A DNA stretch of 64,000 nucleotides, from the NCBI RefSeq assembly GCF_039529775.1, contig NZ_BAAANL010000001.1:868001-932000 (forward strand), given 5' to 3'. The notes under the pieces were generated by a model. It did not search any database. It was not told the origin of the DNA and saw only the letters and a list, made by a program, of their open reading frames with translations. Position 1 is the first letter of the stretch. Every line of letters starts with the position of its first letter. This document shows positions 45,484 through 52,610 of the stretch, piece by piece. The stretch is from Myceligenerans crystallogenes (lineage in GTDB: Bacteria > Actinomycetota > Actinomycetes > Actinomycetales > Cellulomonadaceae). The position numbers and the translations under genes were made by a program.

Positions 45484-46487
45484 CGGAGCGGCCCCGGGTG
45501 GCCGGCGCGCTGGTCGAGTCGCCGCTGCAGCTGCTGTGCACCATCGAGGCGCACGCCGCGGGCCTCGGCGGGCACACCACGCGCGTGCACGTGCGCGACG
45601 ACGTGCCCACGCTCGCCCAGGCCCGCAACGCGCTCGAACGCGCCGCGCTGCCGGACGGCCTGCACACCGACGTGCGGCCGGTGGGACACGAGATGTGGTC
45701 GTGGCACCGCAACCGGATCGTCGGCGAGATGTTCTCCGGGATCGTGCAGACCGCGCTGCTGACGCGGCCGGTCACGTCGGTCACGATGGTCGACGACGGC
45801 CTGGCGGCCCTCGACCTGGACCGGATCCTGACCTCGCCCACCGGCGCGTTCGTGCGTTCCGCGGTCCCCGCCGGCGCGGCGCGGCGGGCGCTGGGCCGCA
45901 GGACCGCCGCCCGGCTGCGCGCGCTGGCCGAGCGCGGCGGGCTGACGCTGTTCACCGCGCTGCCGCTGGCGGCCGAGGCGCTGGCGCGGCTGTCCGGCGC
46001 CGGGGTGCGCGTGGTGCGCAACGAGTTCGACTGGTACACCTCGCAGCCGCTGGAGAGCGCGCCCGCGGAGCCGACGGTCGTGGTGGGGTCCGGTCTGGTG
46101 GGGGCCGGGTTCGTGGACACCGACCCGTACCTGGAGTGGGTGCTGTCGCTCGCGGCCCAGGGGCCCGTGCTCTACGTGCCGTACCGGCGTGACGAGCCCC
46201 TGGTGCGGCGGGTGCTGCGCACCACGCCCGGCGTGACGATCGCGGATCCGGGGGCCGTCCTGGAGCTGCGGCTCTCGGGGATGCGCTCGGGGCAGCGCGT
46301 GCTGAGCCTGCCGACGACGTCGAGCGTGCTGCTCACCTCGATGCTCGGGCGCCGCGGCGTCGCGGTGGACGTGCGCCCGGTCCCGGACGACTGGTGGACC
46401 GAGGGCGTCCCCGACCAGGTCCGCAAGGACGCGGCGGCCCTCGCGGACCTGGCGGGCGACGCCCGGGCGGCCACGGACCGCCCGTAG
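45480..46487 (+). CDS. Putative glycosyltransferase, GT52/polysialyltransferase-like
   Basis: 335 residues. The N-terminal VAGALVESPLQLLCTIEA resembles the first strand of GT52 sialyltransferase-like proteins, with VTMVDDGLAALDL in the middle and VLYVPYRRDEPLVRRVL and a late SSVLLTSML that fit a GT-B fold. No signal or membrane segment. The family call rests on short motifs and is tentative. GTG overlaps the accE stop by four bases, so it is likely co-transcribed. Confidence 0.5.
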   Translation: MTERPRVAGALVESPLQLLCTIEAHAAGLGGHTTRVHVRDDVPTLAQARNALERAALPDGLHTDVRPVGHEMWSWHRNRIVGEMFSGIVQTALLTRPVTSVTMVDDGLAALDLDRILTSPTGAFVRSAVPAGAARRALGRRTAARLRALAERGGLTLFTALPLAAEALARLSGAGVRVVRNEFDWYTSQPLESAPAEPTVVVGSGLVGAGFVDTDPYLEWVLSLAAQGPVLYVPYRRDEPLVRRVLRTTPGVTIADPGAVLELRLSGMRSGQRVLSLPTTSSVLLTSMLGRRGVAVDVRPVPDDWWTEGVPDQVRKDAAALADLAGDARAATDRP

Positions 46488-46516
46488 GAGACTCCTGTAG
46501 GGGACTCCCGTAGGGA
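46484..46516. repeat. Imperfect tandem repeat between two convergent stop codons
   Basis: Three units of CGTAGGAGACTCCT type: a unit from 46484, GTAGGGGACTCCC, then a partial GTAGGGACTAC. Units 1 and 2 each contain a small dyad (GGAGACTCC, GGGGACTCCC). The array occupies exactly the gap between the stop codons of the flanking genes. Confidence 0.6.
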
Positions 46517-48238
46517 CTACTCGGCGGCGTCCGGGTAGACGGTCAGGGCCTCGCGCAGGACGTCCAGGCCGACCGAGCCCAGGTTCAGGGCGTTGGCGTG
46601 GAACGCCTTCGCGTCGAACTGCCCGGCGCGGGCCTCGGCCGCGGCCTTCGCCTCGTCGCGGATCTCCTCCCAGAGGCGCTGCCCGATCTTGTACGACGGT
46701 GCCTGGCCCGGCCAGCCCAGGTAGCGGTTGTACTCGAACCGGATGAACTCCTCGGGCATGTTGACGTTGGCGCGCAGGAACTCCCAGGCGGTGTCCGGGT
46801 CCCAGGTGTTCCCGCCCCAGGCCGCCGGCGCCTTCAGGCCGAGGTGGACGCCGATGTCGAACACGACGCGGGCGGCGCGCATCCGCTGCCCGTCGAGCAT
46901 GCCGAGGCGGTCGCCCGGGTCGTCCAGGTAGCCGAGATCCGCCATGAGCCGCTCGGCGTACAGGGCCCAGCCCTCGCCGTGGCCGGAGACCCAGCAGGCC
47001 AGGCGGCGCCAGGAGTTGAGCGTGTCGCGCGCGTGCACGGCCTGGGCGCACTGCAGGTGGTGGCCGGGAACGCCCTCGTGGTAGACGGTCGTCTTCTCGC
47101 GCCAGGTGTTGAACTCGGTGACGCCCGGCGGCACGGACCACCACATGCGGCCGGGCCGGGAGAAGTCGTCGCTGGGCGGGGTGTAGTAGATGCCGCCGTT
47201 CTGCGTGGGCGCGATCATGCACTCCAGCGTGCGGATCGGCTCCGGGATGTCGAAGTGGGTGCCGGCCAGGTCGCGGATCGCGGCGTCGGACGTCTCCTGC
47301 ATCCAGGCCTTGAGCGCGTCCGTGCCCGCGAGCTTCCGCGCCGGGTCCTCGTCGAGCTTGCGCACCGCGTCCTGCACGGTCGCGCCCGGCCCGGCGATCT
47401 CGCGGGCGACGGCCTCCTGCTCGGCCGTGACGCGGGCGAGCTCCTCCACGCCCCAGGCGTAGGTCTCCTCGAGGTCGATGGTGGCCCCGAGGAACCGCCT
47501 GCTGAGCAGGGCGTAGCGGTCCCGGCCGACGGCGTCGGCCTCCGGGGCCAGCGGCGCGAGCTCGGTCTCCAGGTAGTCCGCCAGCTTGCCGTAGGCGGCC
47601 CGTGCGCCGTCGGCCGCGCGGCCGAGATCGGCGGCCAGGGCGTCCTGCCCGTCGCCGAGCGCCGCGCGCGCCGCCTCGCCCGTCACGAAGGAGGTGAAGA
47701 ACGAGCCGTCACCGGCCAGCTCGCGCGCCTGACCGACGCACTCCCGGACCTGCCGGATCGCGGCGACGTCACCGCGCGAGGCCGCCAGCCGGAGCGACTC
47801 GGTGAAGCCGTCGATCGCGCCCGGCAGGCCCTGCAGGCGCGCGGAGATGTTCTCCCAGGCCTCGACCGAGCCGGTGGGCATCACGTCGAAGATGTCCCGC
47901 AGGCCCTGCACGGGCGAGGCGATGTTGTTCAGCTCGGCCAGGTCCTCGCCGGCGTCGTGCAGCTCGAGCTCCAGGCCGAGCCGTTCGCGCATGGCGGCAA
48001 TGGTCACGTGGTCGATCTCGTCGACCGGGTCGACGGCGGCGAGGTCGTCGAGCGTGGCCCGGTTCAGCGCGGCGAACGCCTCGCGCTGCGCGGGATCCAG
48101 GGGGTCGATCAGGTGGTCGTACCCGGCAAGGCCCATCGCGGTGGCGTCCATGGGGCTCAGCGCGGCGTGCTTGCGCAGGTGGGTGTCGGCGACGGCGTCG
48201 ACGGCGGTCGGTTGTCTGGTGCCAGTGGGTTCGGTCAC
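46517..48238 (-). CDS. DUF885 family protein (putative metallopeptidase)
   Basis: 573 residues, normal for DUF885. HEGVPGHHLQCAQA resembles a zinc-binding helix and is followed by GHGEGWALYAERLMADLG, which could supply a further ligand; this is the family hallmark. No signal peptide, so probably cytosolic. Peptidase activity is inferred from family resemblance. GTG at 48238 with TAACCT (48250-48245) 6 nt upstream. Convergent with the glycosyltransferase-like gene. Confidence 0.85.
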   Translation of the reverse strand: MTEPTGTRQPTAVDAVADTHLRKHAALSPMDATAMGLAGYDHLIDPLDPAQREAFAALNRATLDDLAAVDPVDEIDHVTIAAMRERLGLELELHDAGEDLAELNNIASPVQGLRDIFDVMPTGSVEAWENISARLQGLPGAIDGFTESLRLAASRGDVAAIRQVRECVGQARELAGDGSFFTSFVTGEAARAALGDGQDALAADLGRAADGARAAYGKLADYLETELAPLAPEADAVGRDRYALLSRRFLGATIDLEETYAWGVEELARVTAEQEAVAREIAGPGATVQDAVRKLDEDPARKLAGTDALKAWMQETSDAAIRDLAGTHFDIPEPIRTLECMIAPTQNGGIYYTPPSDDFSRPGRMWWSVPPGVTEFNTWREKTTVYHEGVPGHHLQCAQAVHARDTLNSWRRLACWVSGHGEGWALYAERLMADLGYLDDPGDRLGMLDGQRMRAARVVFDIGVHLGLKAPAAWGGNTWDPDTAWEFLRANVNMPEEFIRFEYNRYLGWPGQAPSYKIGQRLWEEIRDEAKAAAEARAGQFDAKAFHANALNLGSVGLDVLREALTVYPDAAE

Positions 48239-48300
48239 AGCGTGAGGTTACTTCCTCGTGAAGTCGTGGTGCCCGTGCCCGGCGGGCACGGGGTCAGGGT

Positions 48301-49101
48301 CTACAGCCACACGGGCTCGGGGTCGCGCGGTGCGGTGTCGGGTGCGATCAGCTCCGGCCCGTCGTTGCGCACCGAGCCGACGGCGGCGCCCACCGGGAGC
48401 GTCGCCAGCTCCACCCCCGGGGCCTGGAGCAGCGCGGACGCCTCCTGCGCGCCGACCCGCGGATCGAGCCAGCGGTCCCAGGCGCCGGGCGTCAGGTGGG
48501 CGGGCATGCGGTCGTGGATCCGTTCCATCTCCCCGGTGGCCGCGCGGGTGATCACGGTGGCCGTCACGAGCCAGCGCGCCGGGTCGTCGTCGGCCCGCGA
48601 GGGGTCGCGCCAGAACTCGTAGAGGCCCGCGAAGGCCGCGAAGCGGCCGGTCGCGGGGTGGATCCAGTACGCCTGCTTCGGCGTCCCGCGGCCCTTCGCG
48701 CCGGACGACGACGCCGCGCCCCCGGTGCCTGCCGCCGCCGCGCCGCCGGAGAGCTTGCGCCACTCGAAGTAGCCGTCCGCGAGGACGAGGCAGCGCCGGG
48801 CCGCGAACGGCTTGGCGAAGGCCGGCTTGTCGAGCAGCGACTCGCTGCGGGCGTTGATCATGCGCGCGCCGACGCCCGGATCCTTCGCCCAGGACGGCAC
48901 CAGGCCCCACCGGGCCACCCGCATCGACCGCGTGACCTCGCCGGAGGCCCGGTCCGGCCGCTCGACGACGATCCGCACCGGATCCGTCGGCGCCACGTTC
49001 CACGACGGCCCGAGCAGCCGCGCGTCCTCGGCGAGCTCCGCGACCGCGAGCTCGTCGGCAAGATCCTGGGCGTCACTGAACGACGCGAACCGTCCGCACA
49101 T
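48301..49101 (-). CDS. SRAP domain protein (HMCES/YedK family)
   Basis: 266 residues. Met is followed directly by the catalytic Cys2 (MCGRFASF), which must become N-terminal to form a thiazolidine link with abasic sites in single-stranded DNA. WNVAPTD, INARSESL (Asn and Glu), CLVLADGYFEW and the HDRMPAHLTP active-site His are present. ATG at 49101 fixed by Cys2 and by CAGACT 7 nt upstream. It carries a Gly/Ala/Ser-rich loop (about residues 135-155). Confidence 0.9.
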   Translation of the reverse strand: MCGRFASFSDAQDLADELAVAELAEDARLLGPSWNVAPTDPVRIVVERPDRASGEVTRSMRVARWGLVPSWAKDPGVGARMINARSESLLDKPAFAKPFAARRCLVLADGYFEWRKLSGGAAAAGTGGAASSSGAKGRGTPKQAYWIHPATGRFAAFAGLYEFWRDPSRADDDPARWLVTATVITRAATGEMERIHDRMPAHLTPGAWDRWLDPRVGAQEASALLQAPGVELATLPVGAAVGSVRNDGPELIAPDTAPRDPEPVWL

Positions 49102-49173
49102 GGGACCCAGTCTGCCCTGGCTGTCTGACACCGGATCGGAGCTTCTTAACCCCGCGGGGTGACCGAAATTACC

Positions 49174-49202
49174 GTGACTTCGTCGTATCGATTCGATACG
49201 GT
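49174..49202 (+). promoter_or_regulatory. Promoter and operator-like palindrome of the MFS gene
   Basis: GTGACT (49174-49179) and TACGGT (49197-49202) are 17 bp apart. Between and over the -10 lies the palindrome CGTATCGA-T-TCGATACG (49184-49200), perfect 8-bp arms, positioned as a repressor site. Confidence 0.6.
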
Positions 49203-49262
49203 GGGGGCACCGCTCTCGCAACGTCGCGTGCCCCACACCCCCGTCGTGCCGTCAGGAGACCT

Positions 49263-50603
49263 GTGTCCGCCGCGCAAATCGCCAGCCCATCCGTCGTTCC
49301 CGCCGTCGCCGTGCGCCCCGGCGCGCGGACCGTCGCGCTCTGGGTCCTCATGCTGGGCTCGCTGTGCGCGCTGCCCGCGTTCACCACCGACATGTACCTG
49401 CCGGGCATCCCGCAGGTCGCCGCCGATCTCGGCACGACCGAGGCGATGGCGCAGCTCACCGTGTCGGCCATGCTCGTGGGCGGTGGCCTCGGCCAGCTCG
49501 TGATCGGCCCGCTGTCCGACAGGTTCGGCCGCCGCGCCCCGCTCCTCGTGGGCCTCGTCCTGCACGTGGTCACGTCGCTGCTGTGCGCCGTCGTCCCCAC
49601 GATGAGCGGGCTCATCGCGCTGCGCGTGCTGCAGGGCTTCTTCAACGCCGCGGCCGGGACCACGGCGATGGCCGTCGTCCGCGACCGGTTCACCGGGTCG
49701 GAGGCCGCGCGCATCCTCTCGCGGCTCATGCTCGTCATCGGCATCGCGCCGATGTTCGCCCCGACGATCGGCTCCGCGATCCTCGGGACGGCGTCCTGGC
49801 GCTGGGTGTTCGTGGTGCTCGCGGCCATGGGCGTGGTGCTCGCGCTTGTCGTGGTGCGGTTCATGCCCGAGACGCACGGCCCGGCGGCGCGTGCGGCGGT
49901 GGCGGCGCTGTCGTCGGGTACGACGACGTCGGGCACGGCGACGGAGGGTGCCTCCGCCGGAACCGCCGCGCCGGAGGCCGCTCCGGCCGGGCGCCCGCGG
50001 CGCGGCCTCGTGCGCACCTTCGCCGGCTACCTCACGCTGCTGCGCGACCGGCAGTTCATGGCCCTGTCCGTGCTGCCCGGCCTGTCGTTCGGCGTGCTGA
50101 TGAGCTACGTCGTCAGCTCGCCCGTGGTGTTCCAGCAGGAGTTCGGCCTGTCGCACGGCGAGTTCTCGCTGCTGTTCGCCGCGAACGGCGTCGGCCTCGT
50201 GCTCGCCGCGCAGGTCAACGCGGCGCTCGTGCGCCGCATCGCCCCGATGCGCATCCTGCGGTTCTCCGTCGTGGCGCAGGCGGTGCTGACGGCGCTGCTG
50301 CTCGTCGTGGCGGTGTCCGGCGCCGGAGGCCTCGCGGGCCTGCTGGGCGTGCTCTGGCTCGCCCTGCTGTTCGCGCCCATGATCCAGCCCAACGCGGCGG
50401 CGCTCGCCATGTCCCGGCACGGGGAGATCGCGGGGACGTCGGCCGCCGTGATCGGCGCCGTGCAGTCCGGCACCGCGGGCGTGGTCAGCTCGCTCGCCGG
50501 GTTCCTGGGCGGCGGGGCGGTGGCGATGGCCGCGGTGATGCTCGGCGCGATCGTCGTCGCGCTCGTGGTGCTGCTGGCCACGCGGAGCGGGGCGCACCAC
50601 TGA
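49263..50603 (+). CDS. MFS drug efflux transporter, Bcr/CflA family
   Basis: 446 residues, 12 predicted membrane helices. FTTDMYLPGIPQVAADLG after helix 1 and GPLSDRFGRRAPLL (the MFS loop 2-3 motif) mark the Bcr/CflA group, which exports drugs or small metabolites by proton antiport. A central cytoplasmic loop (about 205-250) is Ala/Thr-rich. GTG with AGGAGA at 49254-49259. The palindrome in the promoter suggests ligand-controlled repression; no regulator gene is adjacent. Confidence 0.88.
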   Translation: MSAAQIASPSVVPAVAVRPGARTVALWVLMLGSLCALPAFTTDMYLPGIPQVAADLGTTEAMAQLTVSAMLVGGGLGQLVIGPLSDRFGRRAPLLVGLVLHVVTSLLCAVVPTMSGLIALRVLQGFFNAAAGTTAMAVVRDRFTGSEAARILSRLMLVIGIAPMFAPTIGSAILGTASWRWVFVVLAAMGVVLALVVVRFMPETHGPAARAAVAALSSGTTTSGTATEGASAGTAAPEAAPAGRPRRGLVRTFAGYLTLLRDRQFMALSVLPGLSFGVLMSYVVSSPVVFQQEFGLSHGEFSLLFAANGVGLVLAAQVNAALVRRIAPMRILRFSVVAQAVLTALLLVVAVSGAGGLAGLLGVLWLALLFAPMIQPNAAALAMSRHGEIAGTSAAVIGAVQSGTAGVVSSLAGFLGGGAVAMAAVMLGAIVVALVVLLATRSGAHH

Positions 50604-50643
50604 GCTGCCGCTGTTCCGCCCCGAACTGCCCGTGAACTGCTCC

Positions 50644-50690
50644 CGGACCCGCGCCGCGGGTCCGCGTCCCTGACCGGGTGCGCGGACCCG
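50644..50690 (+). terminator. Terminator after the MFS gene, with a competing hairpin
   Basis: A perfect 10-bp stem (50657-50666 with 50681-50690) is followed by TTTT, a classic intrinsic terminator. The left arm can instead pair upstream (50644-50652 with 50656-50664, 9 bp). Confidence 0.75.
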
Positions 50691-50745
50691 TTTTGTCGCC
50701 GGGGTCAAGGAGATATCGTGAAGTAGTCTGGGGATCCGGCACAAC

Positions 50746-50776
50746 CATTTGTTCCTGACAAGCGTCTGAACAGATG
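50746..50776 (+). promoter_or_regulatory. Dyad upstream of the LCP gene
   Basis: CATTTGTTC (50746-50754) and GAACAGATG (50768-50776) match in 8 of 9 pairs with a 13-nt spacer, overlapping the expected -35 position of a TATTCT -10 at 50793-50798. Confidence 0.4.
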
Positions 50777-50805
50777 TGAAACGTCGTGGCGCTATTCTCC
50801 GCTCC

Positions 50806-52185
50806 ATGCCCCTGCCTGAAAGGCCATCGGCCCAGCACGCCTCGCTGCCTCCGCATCCGGTCCCGAAGCGTGCCGACCGGCCGGCCAACCGGCACTCGTC
50901 GGGCAAGGGCTGGTCGCGCAAGCCGCGGATCGTGGCGATGGCGGCCGTCGGTGTGCTGGCCCTGGGCGGGGCGAGCGCGTTCGCCGTCGTCCAGGAGCTC
51001 ATGGGCGAGGTCGAGGTCTCCGATGTCTCGGGCATCATCGGCGCCACTCCCGTGGCACAGGGCCCCGGCGACCCGTTCGCGGACTCGCCGGTGAACATCC
51101 TGGTGATGGGCACCGACCACCGGGACGCCGCGAACGCGGCGATCGCCGGGGCGGGGGACGAGACCGGGATGCGCTCGGACACGACGATGCTGGTGCACAT
51201 CTCGGCGGACCGGTCCTGGATCCACGTGGTCTCGATCCCGCGCGACTCGATGGTGTACCGGCCGTCGTGCAAGCTGCCGGGCGGGGGGATGTCCCAGGGC
51301 TTCGAGATCGGCCAGTTCAACGGCTCGTTCGACGCGGCCGGAAGCCTCACGGGCGAGGGGCCCGACGATCTCACCTACGGCGCGGCCTGCACCATCCAGA
51401 CCGTCATGGAGAACACGGGCATACCGCTGCCGAACCACGTCGTGGTGAAGATGAACGGCGTGATCGACGTCGTGGACGCCATGGACGGGGTGCGGGTCTG
51501 CCTGCCGTACCCCATCGTCACGCCCGCGAACTACGGCGGCGTCAACCTCCCGGCGGGCGAGCAGCGGCTGGACGGCATGGACGCGATCGACTACCTCCGC
51601 GCCCGGCACGTCGAGGGGACCAGCCAGAGCGACCTCGAGCGCATCGACCGCCAGCAGGGCTTCATCAACGCCATGCTGCGGCAGCTGCTGTCGGCGGAGA
51701 CCCTGGCGAACCCGGCCACGATGCTGAACCTGTCCAAGGCGGTGCTCGGATCGGTGAGCCCGGACCCCGCCCTCGGCGACGCCCGCCACCTCGCGGGCCT
51801 GGCGCTCAGCCTCAAGGACATCCAGCAGAACCGGATCAAGTTCACGACGATCCCCAACCAGCCGTGGACCCAGGACCCGAACCGGGTCGAGTGGACCCCG
51901 GACGCCGATCAGGTCTGGGCCGACATCACCAACGACGTGCCGCCGGCGGGGCTGCCGCCCCTCCCGGGGGAGAAGAAGGAGGGCGCCGCGAGCAAGAAGA
52001 CCGCCGGCGCCCAGGAGGCGTCGGCCGAGGTCGAGGTGGACGGCGGCGCCGCGGGGACCGAGGGCGGCGCGGAGGCCGACCCCGCCGGCGAGGCGACGCC
52101 GGACGCGACGGCCGGCGACACCGCGAAGCCCTCGGCGTCGTCGTCGCCGGAACCCAGCCAGCCCACCGGCACCTGCGCCGGCTGA
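50806..52185 (+). CDS. LytR-CpsA-Psr (LCP) family protein
   Basis: 459 residues. LCP enzymes transfer lipid-linked glycopolymers to peptidoglycan outside the cell. Basic N-terminus, one membrane anchor (about 41-63), then the LCP domain: RSDTTMLVHISAD, SIPRDSMVY, and DYLRARHVEGTSQSDLERID with the Arg residues that bind pyrophosphate. The C-terminal 75 residues are a low-complexity Ala/Glu/Gly/Ser/Pro tail. ATG at 50806 with TATTCT 7 nt upstream. It may use the rhamnose-containing polymer implied by the rml genes. Confidence 0.9.
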   Translation: MPLPERPSAQHASLPPHPVPKRADRPANRHSSGKGWSRKPRIVAMAAVGVLALGGASAFAVVQELMGEVEVSDVSGIIGATPVAQGPGDPFADSPVNILVMGTDHRDAANAAIAGAGDETGMRSDTTMLVHISADRSWIHVVSIPRDSMVYRPSCKLPGGGMSQGFEIGQFNGSFDAAGSLTGEGPDDLTYGAACTIQTVMENTGIPLPNHVVVKMNGVIDVVDAMDGVRVCLPYPIVTPANYGGVNLPAGEQRLDGMDAIDYLRARHVEGTSQSDLERIDRQQGFINAMLRQLLSAETLANPATMLNLSKAVLGSVSPDPALGDARHLAGLALSLKDIQQNRIKFTTIPNQPWTQDPNRVEWTPDADQVWADITNDVPPAGLPPLPGEKKEGAASKKTAGAQEASAEVEVDGGAAGTEGGAEADPAGEATPDATAGDTAKPSASSSPEPSQPTGTCAG

Positions 52186-52610
52186 CCCCCCGCGCCGGGA
52201 GCGGGCCCGCGGCCTGAGGCCGCGGGCCTCGTTCTGCTGCCCGCACGCGGCGGCTCCACGGTTGCGGGTGAAAGATTTGCGCCCGGCGCGCGTACTCCGA
52301 ATTTCAGCTGTCAGGTGATGGTCATTCACCGGGTGTTTGCGGGCGCGGGGCGGGCGGGCCAAGACGCGGGATATCGCCACCAACGGCATCACCGGCCGGT
52401 TCGCGAACGCCTCCGCCCTCATCGGCCACGCCGTCTCCCTAAGCCCGTACCGGCGTGCCCTTCGTCGGTGAACCCGCAGGTCACGGGCTATCCTGGGCGC
52501 TCCATCCGGTGCCGAACATTCACAAGCCGATTACACAACCGGCGGGATGGCCATGTCTACGATTCCAGGGGCACGGACTCAATGCACCTTAATCATTTCG
52601 GGATGTACTG
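52186..52610. other. Non-coding region before the SARP gene
   Basis: 425 bases. It begins with the LCP terminator (52204-52228). From about 52500 it becomes AT-richer, where the SARP promoter must lie. Around 52350-52465 one plus frame reads as normal codon usage (TRDIATNGITGRFANASALI) but has no start or recognised family, so it may be a gene relic. A 9-codon frame, ATG at 52582 (MHLNHFGMY), ends with a TGA that overlaps the SARP ATG by one base. Confidence 0.5.
52204..52228 (+). terminator. Hairpin terminator after the LCP gene
   Basis: Perfect 11-bp stem GGCCCGCGGCC/GGCCGCGGGCC with TGA loop, followed by a short T-containing tail (TCGTTCT). Confidence 0.8.
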
